Assembly (NCBI RefSeq): GCF_028476545.1
Contig: NW_026731988.1
Span: 376,501 to 440,500 of the forward strand
Origin: Physella acuta
Taxonomy: Eukaryota; Mollusca; Gastropoda; Physidae
Length of the DNA stretch: 64,000 nt
Reading direction: 5' to 3'
The notes below the pieces were generated by a model. It was not told the DNA's origin. It saw nothing but the letters and a program-made list of their open reading frames with translations, and searched no databases. A program made the position numbers and the translations under genes. Of this stretch, positions 25,398 to 40,300 are shown one piece after another. Each line of letters starts with the position of its first letter. The first letter of the stretch is position 1.

Positions 25398-28300
25398 CTA
25401 CACCTCCGCTATGGTAACTGTAGTTGTCTCTGCAGTTGTTCGAGGAGTTACAGCATGTTCAATGGCTTCATTTTTCATTTCAGCATCTAAAAAAATATTT
25501 GTATAAATTATTTAAAAAAAGGACATTTGAAATTTATACTAAGAAATAGAGTTTAAATGCTCTTAAAATGTCCTTAGGAAAAAAAGGAAAATGATACACC
25601 TACTTTTGGTCATTTCGGTTAAACCATAAATCTGACCCCAAACACTAAAACAGACTATTTCCTAAATTAAAGCCAACTCAAACCATAAACCTAACCCTAT
25701 GTCTAACCCTAATACTGCCTAATGATTAAGTTTTATGGTCAATTGGAATTTTTAAAAAATTTCTTAGATTTTTAAAAATTGTACAAAGCTTAAAATGGCT
25801 AAGATCTTAAATTCACTGAAAATCTTTTTTAATTGCAAGTGTGTCACTTAAGTTTAAATTAGTTTAGGAATAAGGAAACCTTCAGCAATTGACGTAAAAT
25901 AAACAATTGCTATTTGAGATCGCTGATGTTGCTATTTTTTCCCCAAGTACGAAGAACATAAGTATTCAGGGTCACAGTCAGTTCACATAGGTTTAGAAAT
26001 AAGTTGCTACAAGGAGGGGCAGATTAGTAACTTTTTTCAAAGTTTCAAAATTACTTAGAGGTTCAGAATTAAATGGTAAGCAGCATGAATTGGTAGAGGT
26101 GATTAAAATACTGATAGGCAAATTATATGTGATAACTTGTAAACAGAGCTACAAGGAACCATAAGTTACAAGATGAAAACCCCTAATTTAAGAAGATGAC
26201 TCCAGAAACAATCAAAACTCAAAACCTTTCCCCGCCGTGGATCTCTCACCATACATTAACCATCAGTGACTCAATAGACACCATAGATAAAAAATCTGAC
26301 TACGATCAAGAAGAACTAAAGAAAATAACATATAAGGACATTAAGGATCAGTACCCCAGCAATACCTTGATTAGAGTATTCACAGATGGCTCAGCTCAAG
26401 ATGCCACAAAAAATGGCAGGGCTGGAATCCTTATTGAATGGCCAAACGGAGAAAGCTTAGAAAAGTCAATAGCCACAGGCAGCCTATCCGACAATTTTAG
26501 AGCAGAAAAAGAAGCTTTAGAGCATGCAGCAAACCTCCTGTCAGAACACCCTGTATCTCCAAATAGTCAGTCTTTCTTACAGATGCAAAATCTGTCCTGC
26601 AATCCCTAAAAAATCCAGAAACCTATACTCAATCACTCAGGACAGCCCTTGAAATACAAAATACCTGCAGCATAATTTTCTGCAGTGGATCCCGGGCCAC
26701 TGCCAGATACAAGGAAACAAGATCGCGGACCGGCTGGCAAAAATTGGGGGAGAGAAAAAACAACCAGAAATCTCGCTACATCCAAAAGAAATCAAAAGAA
26801 TCTTGAAAAAAACAAATAAACACAAATGTGGTCTGACACACACCCTCATTACAAAAAAGATGATGGATATAACAATTTGACACAAAAACAACAATGCATT
26901 ATCTTTAGACTCAGAACAGGCCACAACAGACTAAAACAGCACATGCATAAAAAAACTAAAAATTGGGTGTGGCGAAATTTGCCCTTGTGGCAAGGCCCCG
27001 GAGAAAACGGAGCCCGTCCTTCAAGAATGTCCAAACTCTGGCCCCTACACACCCCACTCAGGAAAAATTATATGAGGCACCTGCTGATCTGGAGACCACA
27101 GTCCAGTTCATACACGAATTTGGGCTTGTAGTTAAATCTTTCATTATATACTTAACTAGCCGTCCCGGCCAGGCCCTGCTCTGGCTTCTGTGAAAAACCT
27201 TTCTGTTAAAGACCATTACCTGTGTGTTTAGTAATCATCATAAACCCGGCATTGCACACCCAAACCAAAACCAAAACAACAAAACGCAAACATAACGCTA
27301 ACACAATTACAAATACAAACGAAAACAAAAACCTAACAACTAACCCAACCACAACCACAAACACCAATACGAACACAAAGAAAAAAAACAACGAAAAAGC
27401 AAACGAAAACAAACCGAATCCAAATGCAAAACCAACCACAAACCCAAAGAAAAAAACACAAACGAAAAAACAAACGAAAACAAACCAAATACAAACGCAA
27501 AACCAACCACAAACACAAATACAAACACAAACGCAAAGAAGATAAAACACAAACGAAAACGAAAAAAGAAAGAACAAAAACGAACCAAATCAAAACGCAA
27601 CCACTAACGCAAACCCAACCTAAACACAAAGAAAACACTAACGCGAACATAAACGCACAGTGCTCAGAGTCTAGCCCGGGGCGGAATCGCCTGTTTCAGC
27701 TTAATAAACGACTATAGTACCCCAACTTATTCATAGTCTTTTGCACTCACTTTAATGAACGTAGGCGCGAAACCGAACACGGGAGGCCCGGGACCCCAAA
27801 TAGCACCCTGTCTGGGCGCCAGAGGACGCACCAAGACGTCACCGCCTGATTGAACTTAGTAAACGACTATAGTACATAACTTATTCATAGTCTTTTGAAC
27901 TCACGCGAACGTAGATACCATAGCGTACACCGGAAGGCCCGGGGCGCCAAATAGCACCCTGTCGGGGTGCCGGAGGACGCCCGGATTTGATTCACTTAAA
28001 GACTATAGTAACCTTTCTTATCCATTGTCTATCGCACTGTTAAAAACAAAATTATGCAGCATAGCGCTCACATGATAGCCCAGGGTGCCAAATCGAACCG
28101 TGCAAGGGCGCCGGCGGACGCGCCTGTTTCAATTTAGTGAACAAAAATGATAATACTCCAAGCTTATCCGTAAATGGAAAGAAATAAACATATAGGATTT
28201 GTAGGACCTGGCTTATTAAATGTTATTGATTTAAAAAAAAAAAATTATTGAACTGTATGTTCAGTGTATAGAATAAATAAAAGGCAGTGTTAAAAATACC

Positions 28301-31300
28301 TAACGACATTGCACTTAATCAATCCCCGCTAATTATGTAATTATTTTTTTTTCTTAACACCAAAAACAAAGTAATAAAATGTAAATTCTTCCTTCTTAAG
28401 AATTTTTTTTATTAAAGGGAAGTAACTGTGCAGTCAATACATTTCCGACACAATTTTAGAAATTTTATAAACGGCGATACACTTTTTAAAAATTTTATGT
28501 CGCGTTCATAATTGAAAATTATTCTTCTAAGTAAATAGAGTGAAAATTGTTTTTAAAGACTTTCAATGGTAATTTTTTGACTCGTAAATTTAGACTGTGA
28601 GCACGATAAAAAATCTAACACTTAAATCCATAGAACTGTCAACGACAAACTTTTTTTTTGCCACACGTTACAGAACTGAGCTTTATATATTAGATTAAGA
28701 ACGAAGAAGAAGAAGAAGTTGACAATTTCGATTTTTAGGAAAGATAAATCATAATAGTTTAGGCATAATCGCAATATGTCATCCCTCGCTACTTCATGGT
28801 TCATTTAGTGCGGCCTCAATTCATCATGGATTGTGCAAAAATATTCATTAAAAATTCAAAATTGAGTATTTATAACATGAGAGTTATCTGCACATAAAGC
28901 AGAAGGCAGGGAATGTCCAAGCAATTCAAAATCCACATCTCAGATTGGCTGGCTAGTAAGCCCCCATTTGATACCCTTCCGATTTAACAGTCACGCCCCC
29001 AGTACCTGATGATGAGGCATCAACTAAGGAGCAGTATTAACCTGTGCAGGAAATCATCTTCATCTTCAACATTTCTAAAATCCAAGCGAAGAGAAGCTAT
29101 CATCTGATAGTTACAGTTACGTTTTTTTTACGTACTTTATAATAAACCCAAAGTTGTTATAATAAGTATAAAAGAGTTCTAAAACCATATAGTAGGTACA
29201 CTTTATTTACATCTACATGTTACCACACTCATATTATATTAATATTATTTCTACATTATTTTATTAATGTTATTTATACTATTAATATTTTATTTACGTT
29301 TGAAACTATTCTTAATTGTTCTTATGACAACATATGTACTTACATATTATACATACACAAAAAAGTACTAGGTTAAAAAGGAGAGGGTAACACTACTTTG
29401 CGGATTTTTCACTTATAGCGGCCAGTTCTGATCCCTATTAACCATGATAACTGGGGGATGACAGTATAATAACCATGATATTGAAAAAGTAAAACTACTT
29501 GCTAAACCACACAAGTATGCAACCCTGCAAATGTCGTTTTTAATAGTTAACGTTTTCAAAGTTTAGAATCTAATGTGACACTCTACAAATTATATACCAA
29601 ATGAATCTGATGTAGAAGTAATTTAATAAAATATTGAAAAAATATAAAAATTTTGAAATTTGGTCATTACCATTAGGCAAATCACTTTCTCGGATTTCTT
29701 TAATTTTTGATATTTTCAGTGAGTTCTTCTTTTCTGCAGGGCCAATATCTTCTGGTCCTTGATCTGTAATTTCAATGAGAAAAAATTCATTGAAAATCAA
29801 TACAAACATATCTCTTACATTTCTTTAACGTTTAAAATTACCACTTAATTCTAATATCATTAACTTATAATTCTAAATAGTAAACATAAAATAAATTTAT
29901 CACAAATTACCTGTCATATTAATCTGGGTGTTTTCGGATCCATTACCCAACAATGTTCTATTTTGTTCAATGTGACTTTCACCTTTTAAAAGTAAATATA
30001 AACTTAAACTGTTATGGTAACACATGCCTACCCCTGACTACCAGAAGTAGAAACAGTCATAAACAAAAAGAGGAATTTGAATAAAAAAAAGAGGAAGATA
30101 AGCCCCCCCCCCCCCCTCCGAAGAGATGCCTGGAAGAAACTCTGAATGAGTTAGAGGAAGTGCTCCACTTTGCTAAGGCCATTTAGATTAGGCATGTTTA
30201 CCATCTTTGTGGTTTTCTTAAAATAAATGCAATGAAGACTTCATTTTATTCATTAAATGTGTTGTCCTTGTAAAGGTTTTTAAAAAATTTATGTTTGTTG
30301 TTAATGAAAGTTTGTTTATTGTGAATTTATAAAAAGCCCATTCTACTTATAGATCTAGTTATATTTTAATTAAAGCTCCTTTCCTTAAAAATGGGGAAGG
30401 GGTGAGAAATGTGCACTTTTCTTAATTTCACATATGTATGAACACATAAAGGTCATGAAATATATGTATGTATAAAGCCACTAACTATATATTTACCTTT
30501 GGAGTAATTCACTTTGCTTTGATCTTTTCCATGGACTTTTTTACGCTTGAAATTGCTAAAAATAAAAGAGTGAAACTCATTGATTCGAGAAATCTTATCA
30601 TTATCAATACTTTGCATTTCTTATTTAAATATAATTGAAGGCAAAAATTGAGATATCATTGCTACTAACAATAAAGAGGGTACGTATAATATTGAAATAA
30701 CTAAATAGCATACTTAAGAAATAGATGGAGTTTTTTCCGACAGCAAACACAGCATAATACACCTAATCAGAAAAAAATATATTTCATTCAACAAACTTAA
30801 GTATATTTCTTGAATTTTTTAAAACATTACATGTAACAAATTTACTTCAAAAGATTGGGTTTTAAATTGCACATATTCAATGTAATAAAACAAATTGCCC
30901 ATTTAAATAGAAATATAGGCCCATTATATATTTATTACCTGCAATAATGACCAAGACACTGCCTATACTTAATGATATCACTGAAAAAGATAAAATAATA
31001 AATTAATTAAAAACACTACCTAAACAGTATTGAGTTTTGCTGTAAAGCATTTAATTAACTACATGTCTCCTCCTCCATAAAAAATTAATAATGTATGTTA
31101 CAAATCATGGGACGGAGTGGTCTAGCGGTAGAGAACTAGACTGCTAACCCATAAGTCTCGAATTCCCTTTCAAACCTTACGGTCTACAGGGCAAGTGAAG
31201 TAGAGTTCACTTGTTTCTGTGACCTCGGCATATGAAGGGATAATGTAGTCAGCACTATGCCCAGCTGCTTTTACTTTCCCTAATGTGAGTTAGGTACCCA

Positions 31301-34300
31301 TTAGGGTTGGGTGGACTCAGGGACGGACTAATGACTTGAAGCCAGATTCAAATTTGCTAGGCCACTCTGTCCAATTTAATTTTAATGCTTAATTTTTCAT
31401 AGAAATGTGGTTATTATATGCTGATGGTGGTCAATTTTGTATCAAATTTTTCTACTAGCTGAGCTGCAAAAGTTAATTTGAGCAATTTGGCAAGTAGCCT
31501 ACTTTAAAGAAGAGATAGGGATATAATTAAAGGTGATGACTCATTAATAATGTAAAAATGAGGAAGTCTATCAAGCAAGGAAAAAAGATTCACATTATAA
31601 TTACAAATAATATCATGTGCTTTAAGTGTTAAAAAACTATGGAATACCTAAAGTTCTGTTTTCCTTTGTTTCTTCTTGTGGTGTATTATCTGGAAAAAAA
31701 TAAGTGTTTCATTTTATTTTCAAAATAATCATCAAACACTTTTATATTCTTTATAAAATACAAGCAAACCCACATCTCTACTTAATTAAAAGTTGTTATT
31801 GAGAATAAAGTAGTTTATGTTAATTATACAGTGTATTTCTTCTTTGTTTTTAATTGTAGTGGTAGAAGGGATTTAATCCAACACAAATTCAGTTATAGTG
31901 TGAACTGATTATGCGCTATATGGGCGGATGACTGCAATGTCAGACCATACTGACCCCTATGCAGTAAAAAAATACTACAAACAAAATAGCTTAACCATAG
32001 ACACCATCGATAGAATTTTTTTTATGTGACACATTTATGGGTGTTTAATAAGTTCATATGTCAATAGTTGTTAACCTATAGACAAAAATAATATATAGCC
32101 GTCAATAGCAGTATTGGTTGCCATGGAAACCATGTAAAGGTGTGAAAACTAACACCTTCTCAAACCTCTATGACTTTGTTCTTATAAGAAATTATTAAAA
32201 GCTGATAAAAGATGCAGATTTCTCAAGCCAAACCATACATTTCTACATGTATTCATTGCGATAGCTTCTCAATTTTTAATACAAATTTTTACGTAAATTT
32301 ATGTACAAAAATTAGGGGGTGGTGCTACATAAATATCAATATTTTCTAAAGTATTGTTGTAGACTTAATGTACAAACATAGTTTTGCAGATGGTATAATG
32401 CTAAATGAACTTGGAATGTTTCAGTCTTGTATGACAAGCGTTCCAAAGCCTTAGCAATTTTAATGTTGAATTTTGAGTAAAAATGCTAAGTTGAGAAAAT
32501 GTGAAAAGAAGGGCGGAAATGGACAAAGGCACTGTGCGTTTCCTCTTATAGAAAACAGAAAAGGATGTCTTGTTATGTGTGGAAGAACAATTTGGCTAAT
32601 AAAATATGCATAAATTTATGTTGTAAGTTTTAGATTTTGGATAGATTTTTCTATGTAAGCAGAAAATATGTATACAACAGGTAATGAATTAATTGAATGA
32701 CTATTAAGCCTTACACATCCTATCAATCGATTCTTATTTTCAGAACAACTATCATCAAACCAGATTAAGTTCTGTTTGTTAGCCGATCTTCTCACTTCAA
32801 TACAATGTCTATCCCTATTTAAATTGTAGCTTACACAAGTTTATAGCCTTTTGATAATAGCCTACTACACAATGCTGGGTACAGCGCTTGAGGCTAGACA
32901 CGCCCCCGCCCAACCACCCCACAGCTGAATAGTGAGTGAAGATCCCAAAATGTTACCAATCCTGAAACTACAATTGGACAATTTTTAAAACCCTGAAACT
33001 TCATTTTGCACGGAATTTCAAAATACAATGTTAGTCCCATCTCAAACCTGACGGTCTATGGGGCAAGTGAAGTAGAGTTCACTTGTTTTCCCATCTCTAG
33101 GCCTACCCCCATAATGTGTTATTCTAGAACTCCCCCCCCCCCACCTTATGCTTGTAAGCCACAATACATAACAATTATTTATGTTACTAATACTTTGTTT
33201 ATAGCCACAATAGTCACAGTTTGCCTTTTGTTCATAATACAGAAATGTGTAAAAATATCTAAGAACTATTTTAGTAGGCCTGAACAAGTGGTAGGCCTAC
33301 AATAGAAATGTAGACTGTTGTATACCTGCTTTGATAGCATAACCCAGTATTTAATGTTTTTAGAACTTCCTTGCTTGATTTAAAGTGTGTAGTCAAGTAA
33401 CAAATATTTTGCTAACCTCTACGTCTTGTTATTGAATAATAAGCCCACTATATGCAGACCCCTAATAAGATTGTCACTGTATTTCATACAGGGCTGACTT
33501 ACTGTAGTTATTCAGAGCTTTAATTATTAACAGCCACAACAAAAACCTAAAACCCTGTTTTCCCAATTAACCACCAATAGGGTCATCCGTAAATGACGTC
33601 ATGCTTTTTTTGACAATTTTTTACCCCCCCCCCCTCCCCTATGTCACAAAAAACCACCCCCCCACCCTAAAATGACGTCCCCAGTTTTTCTTCCAGACTT
33701 TTTTTCTCTGGAGGGGGGGGGGGGGGCGGGCATGGAAGAGATGCCTGGAAGAAACTCTGGATGTCCCACCTCAGCCTACAACCCCTCACCCCCCTCAAAA
33801 TTTGCAGTTGAATTTTTCTTAAAATACGATTTTTTTTCAAAAATCTCGTCTGAACTCTGTCAACAGAGAATTTTAATCAATTCCTATTACAATTTATTAA
33901 AACAGATTTCTAAAACATGAAATAAATGCTAAAATTTGTTTTAATATTGCTTTTCAATAATGTAAAAGTGTGACGTCACACCATCTGAACCTCTCCCCCC
34001 CCAATCACACACCATCACAAAATTACGGACCCCTCCTCCTCCTACAAGTGTGACATCATTTATGAATGACCCCAATGTCCTTAAAGATATACATGATGAC
34101 ATAAAGATATATGGAAGTTTTAAGAAAGTTCATGTTGCGGAATAAAATAATTAAGTTGTTTTTTTTTCTACAAAGAAATAATTTTATAAGTCATTTCATG
34201 TCAGAGATGTAGCTAGAACGTGTAACTAAATTATTATTATAGCAGGACTACAAATTTTGTTTAATGACCTAAAACAATGCAGATCGAATTGTTTTTCTTA

Positions 34301-37300
34301 AATCTAGTAGTAGGCCCTTATTAATAATAAGCACTTTAAAATTAAACAGCGCTTGTACTTGTAGAACTGCCTTGACCGTGAGACAAGTTCTGTCAACAGC
34401 CTCACCCATCTGATACAGTCAATGTGTATTTGGTCCATAGCGCACGTGAGATTGACGATTACGTCATTTGCTATTGGTTTTTTTAACGACCGTGATAAAT
34501 ATGCCTATTGGCATTAGGAAATCTTGTTGGTTAATAGTTAAAAATCTAGATCTAGATCCACGACTATATTAATTATTAATATACTGCGAGGTCACTGTAA
34601 GTTGAGAGAGACCTAGAAGACCTTCTAAGGTCGCAGTGACCAAAACATCTGCTATCGTGGGGTACACAAAGAACCGTGATTGATCTAGGTTAGTAAAAAC
34701 GTGTCTTCTTGCACATCTAAAATAACAGAACACAATAATTCGATAAATTATGTCTCGCTATTTACCCGTAATTCCGCAGCTACGTTTCGCCCTTTTGTGT
34801 TTTACCAACACCGAGAAAATTTTAATTTAAATAAATAGAAACCTACGCTCGCATAGTTCAGGCTATTCTTTTTTTTATTTAAACCTAAGGCTTATTTTCT
34901 TGAAGAAAAAATATTAGTTCTAGATGTAGGTTTAATTATAATCGAGATAATTTCCATGCGCGACCAGAATTTTAATGATTTAGGCCACATTCCAATTTTT
35001 TTCTTTACGGACATCACAGATCATGAGACAACAGACCACTCGCGGGGTCAATAAAGTTCACAATATAGAGTCAACGACTGCCGAGATATTGTCGGGAAGG
35101 GATTTGGGGGGGGGGGGGGGGGGTCGATTGTTATGATTGAAGATGTTTGAAACCATAGAACCGGATAACACGGAAATTTAACACAAGAAAAAAAAAGGTC
35201 GACACTAAATCGATTTTGATGTTTACTGTGGGCTTTTGCGTAACATTTGCGGCCTAATTCGGCAACAGGGGTGTCAAAATCGAAAAATTACGGACAAAAC
35301 CGTACAAGTAGGTAGGCCCTAACAGAAAACAATGAATCTAGATCTAGAATCTAGTAACTCGTTAACGGAGATACCCGAAAAACGATGCTAAATTTAGCCC
35401 TCGGCTATCGTTTACGTCACGATCTAGAATCTAGGTTAGGAAGAGCCTATGCAAAACTGGTCAGGTTGAGGTCATACCGCGAGGCTCAGCAAAGGAGAGG
35501 GTTGGAAATAGTAGACTCCGAAGTTAACGCAGACCCATGGCAAAAAAAAAAAAGCCAGAAAAAGTTTAGATCCATCAGAATTGAATTTTTTTTAAAAATT
35601 CGATTTACGCACGGTCTTCAAGGTTTACATATAAAATTCAAGGGGTTTTGCTCATTTTTGGGGAAATTCAAGGGTTTTTAAAGGCCTTGAGATGTTTTTT
35701 GGAATTCAAGGGTTTTTCAAGGATTCAAGGTCCGCTACGGACCCTGTGTAAACTCCTCTTCATCTGCCCAATTGAGCGCCATGATAACTTTAATTTTTAA
35801 AACTTGACTCACACTGAACATAAACATAGGTGAAGGTCTCAGCAGTGACAAACTCAACACTCTCCCCGGAGATCCGCAGCTGGCTCTGGGTCCTGCAGGA
35901 GTAGTTCCCAGCATCCCCGGGGCTGGCGGAGTCTATTCGCAGCATGTCTGAAGTTGATCGAGTCTGGGCGGTTCCGTCAGGAAGTATTTTCATCCACGTA
36001 ACTTCGTAAGGTTTAGGGTTGGCGTCCATGCTGCATTTCACTGCTATTACTTGTCCTTCGTCGACTGTCTGGGTAGAACTGATGTTAAAGATTGGGGGAT
36101 CTGAAAGTGGTAAATCATGTTGTCAAATGTCATCGGTGACTTTATAAAATGATACTGCATTTTAAAAAAATATATGAGAGTCTCAATCCTTTAAACTTAG
36201 GGGTCATCCATTTATGACGTCCACAATTTTTTAAAATTTTGGACCACCCCTCCACAAAAATCCACTTTTTTTCCTTATACAAGTCCATATGCGTGTGGAC
36301 GTCATAAATGGATGACCCCTTAAAAATAATTTTAAAAAAAATAAGCAATTGATGATAGAAATCAAAATTTTGTGTTTTTAAAATATGTGGCTTGAAATTA
36401 TAATCTAATGTGTTTATTTTTTTAAATTGTAACCCATGATAAGATGGCCTTAATATACTTAATTTGCTTTTAAAAAATAAAATATTTGTTAAAAAATTCA
36501 ATCAATAATATAGTGACACCCTTAATTCTTGGTAAATTAATTACCACTAACTAAATTTAATAATGCAGGAATTTGTATTAAGTACTTACATTGAATATTG
36601 AACTCCAGTGATCCTGAATTTTCACCAATGTTATTTTTAGCAAAGCAGGTGTATGTCCCATTATCTGCTTTACTGACTTGAGAAATTATTCGTCTTGGGT
36701 TATTTCCTTTAAGTAAAAAAAATGTTTGATAAATTAGGCAATAATAAGTATTAAGAATGTCTTTTATCATAATTTTTTATTTTTATTTAGACTTTTATTT
36801 TTTTTTATACATGGGAAACTACTCAAGATATTTTTTAAAAAATGAATTTGAAAACAGGAGTAGCTTCCCATTACACCTAATAAAAAAACAACAGTATGAA
36901 CTTTAAGAATTCAAAATTTACACTAGAGATTATGTGGTCTATAATGTAGTAGATAAACAGAGTAGATGCTTAGTTATAAGTTCTCCTTATATTACCGTAT
37001 AAACTGATACCATCTTTTGACCAAGACACAGATGTCACCACTGGGTTGGCATCTACGTCACAATATATTTCAATCTTCTTGCCAAGCTTTACACTGTAGG
37101 TGGGGGAATAGGGCTGGAATCCAATGGATGGGGAATCTGCCAAGGTGCGAAAATAACCAGATTATTATTATTATATAGAGCATGTAACTGTAATATTAGA
37201 AATATAACTTGGTATATAGTATAATAAAATAACAGAAAACATCCTAGATGTTTGTATTTATAAGCTATGTGGGCTAATCTACTTAAAACAAAATAAATCC

Positions 37301-40300
37301 CAATTCTTTGTTAACATTGGATACCTAATCCTCATTACAGAGAAAACTATCTAAAGCTTTAATCAGTTTTCTGATCAGCCTTAAATAAGTTGGTGTCTTG
37401 AACTTAAACACTGTTTATCTTTCAAATATTGATGCTCACTTTAAATGTAAAAGATGCAAATTTTTAGTGGCTGATTTTTAAAGCAAAATATGGTCCACAT
37501 ATTATACAAGGTAAGGATTCTACCGCTGAATTTTATTAGTTTTTGCAATATGTTAATAGTTAAAATATATATCCTTACAGCTATTTTTCAAAAGCTCTAG
37601 ACTACTAACCCAAAAGTCTTCAGTCTAATCTGGGATCATGTAAAGAGAATACCATTTAGTCTACCCAACTCTAATGGGTACCTAGTACATGTTAGGGAAA
37701 TTAAAGGCGTATGGGTATAGTATTGACCACACTATCCCCGTTTTCATAAGCCGAGGTAACAGAACTCTTCATCACTTGCCCCATGGACTATCAAGTTCAA
37801 AAAGAAAACTACTTTCTATCATACTGACCCCACCATACCTTCATAAGCCGAAGTCACAGAAACTGATGGAAGAGTAACTTTACTTTTTAAACTGATGAAG
37901 CATGAAGTAGCAATGCCTCTATTTAATTTGCAGGGACACCATTAAAAAACGAAGATACTTACATCGGACACTCATAACCACATAGTCTATCAGTTTGGTC
38001 ATAACGTTGACATCGTTGTAGACAAGACAGGAATAGTTGGCCTGGTGGTCACTTTTGTCCAGTCTAACGCTGATGGTCAGACTAGATGTTCCACCTATCA
38101 CAGTGGATGCTTTGTAATCAGAATTCTCTGGAATTTGAAACAATTTAAAAATGATGCAACTGTACACACATTTAAATCAATTAATTTATTAGTAGGATGA
38201 GAATTGGCAATTATGTAAAAATGTTTTGCTTAGAATATTTTGTAATACCAAGATATTTAGCTGGAATTGTTGTAAAATGTTGAGCTGACATTAGTTGGAG
38301 GAAAATAAATGAATCATAAACTCTTACTCCCTTTTTTATCTTATTACTGAATTTACTCAGAAAAAAACAATGGTATGCTTGATAAAAGCATGAATAGGTA
38401 GTATAATTTTGCAATAATTTAAAAAATTAACATTTCTAATTTTTTTTCTGAATGACTCACAGTTTTCTAAATGGTAGTTGGATAGTCGACAGAGATTTTA
38501 GGGTGGAGGGAATAAAAAAAAAACTTGCTTGGGACTTGTTTAAGATCATTTTAACTAGATTAACCAAGTAGAATTATATTTTATTACTGACTGACAATCA
38601 TGAAAGGGGTTAAGGATTCCTTTATTTAAAGAAATAAAATATGACAAATTATTTACTCATTTAACATATTCAAAATTTTACAAGGAGGTATAGATATAAT
38701 AAGAATATTCTGTGAAGTGCTGATGTAATGTGGTGTATATTCTTAACCTGCTGTGATGTGTGTGTGTATGTATATGTGATGTGGTGTGTATATACGTGCC
38801 AGCTGTGATGTGTGTGTATCTATACTAGATGTATTGATAATATACTTGCCTGCTGTGATGTATGTGTGTGTGTATATACTTGCCTGCTGTGATGTGTGTG
38901 TGTATCTATGCTTGATGTATTGTGTATATACTTGCCTGCTGTAATGTGTGTGTGTATCTATGCTTGATGAATTTTGTATATACTTGCCTGCTGTAATGTG
39001 TGTGTGTGTATCTATACTTGATGTATTGTCTATATACTTGCCTGCTGTGATGTGTGTGTATGAATACTTGATGTATTGTCTATATACTTGCCTGCTGTGA
39101 TGTGTGTGTGTATACTTGTATATACTTGCCTGCTGTGATGTGGTGTATATACTTGTATATACTTGCCTGCTGTGATGTTGCCATTTTTTAACCATGTGAT
39201 CCTGGGGTCAGGGTTACCGCCAGATGAAGAACAGGTAAGGTTGAGTACAGTCCCCTCATTGTAGACAGAACTTGTGTCACTTCTGGTGATAACAGGTGGG
39301 CCAGGTGGCACTACAGGGATGAAGGTATTGAATAATTAATGATCAGGTTTTTCTTCTAATTGTTTATTCTACAGAATAATCTTACAGCAGATAAGGTACA
39401 GAAGAGATTGAAGACCTCCTTAAACACACTCATAGACTGGAATAACACACTATCAAATCAATTTTTGCTGACAACACTATCTTTTCATATGCCGAGGTCA
39501 CAGAAACAGGTGAACTCTACTTCATCAGCCCCATGTGTCTATGACACAAAATGGAAAAAACGATGATATTGCTTTCTAGGAACCAGACTGTTCTAAATCT
39601 ACCAATGTGCAGAGGCATAGCAAGGGGGGGGGACATATGTCCCCGGGCGCCGACCTTAGGGGGGGGGCACCAAATTGAAAGTTTGAAGGGGGGGGGGTGC
39701 AAATCGAAAGTTTGTCCCTGGGCACCAGGAAGGGTCGCTACGCCTCTGCCAATGTGTCTTGGCCAAATCTTTCACCAGTGTTACACAAAAATTCAAGAGC
39801 TTAATATAAAAAATTTTAAGAAAATATAACTTCAAGCCTTGTAAACATTTTCAACATTACAGAAAATACAACAGAATTTTTTTTTAAAATTGGAATTAAC
39901 ACTATGGGGTCATCCATAAATGACGTCACACTCGTAGGGGGGAGGGGGGGTCCGTAATTTTGTGATGATGAGTGATGAGGGGGAGGGGGGGGGGGGGGTT
40001 TAGATGTTGCGCGGTCACACTTTTGCATTATAAAAAAGCAATGTTAGAAAACGAATTTTAGACGTTATTTCGCATTTTAGATAACTGTTTTAATAAATTG
40101 TAATAGTTTAGGCAAGATTTTAGAAAAATATCGATGTTTTAAAAAAATTCAACTGCAATTTTAAGGGGGGGGGGGGTCTGGCTTTTTGTGACAACGTGTG
40201 ACGGAGGGAGGGGGGGAGGTAAAAATCGCCAAAAAAAGCGTGATGTCATTTATGGATAACCCCTATTAGTCAGTTAATGATGAAACTAATTGAATAGCTT

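Larger units (their letters stand above)
25398..31689 (-). other. Gene D stalk, membrane segment and cytoplasmic tail (7 exons)
   Basis: Exon 31648-31689 is a 14-residue stalk. The helix VISLSIGSVLVIIAGVLCCV crosses the junction of exons 30939-30980 and 30714-30762; the 49-bp second exon shifts phase from 1 to 2 and is needed to read the basic anchor NFKRKKVHG in 30497-30555. Exons 29911-29982, 29671-29763 and 25398-25486 encode a lysine- and glutamate-rich tail. If the 49-bp exon is skipped, the frame instead reads AISSVKKSMEKIKAK and stops, giving a nearly tail-less protein. Confidence 0.82.

Noticed and set aside
27206-27717. Several overlapping frames on both strands
   Set aside because: All arise from the A/C-only tract; composition explains them fully.
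35385-35681. 98-residue plus-strand frame
   Set aside because: No recognised domain, and its end runs into transposon-end repeats.
38743-39195. 150-residue minus-strand frame across the donor minisatellite
   Set aside because: The frame exists only because the repeat lacks stops; the Ig2 halves join correctly by skipping it.
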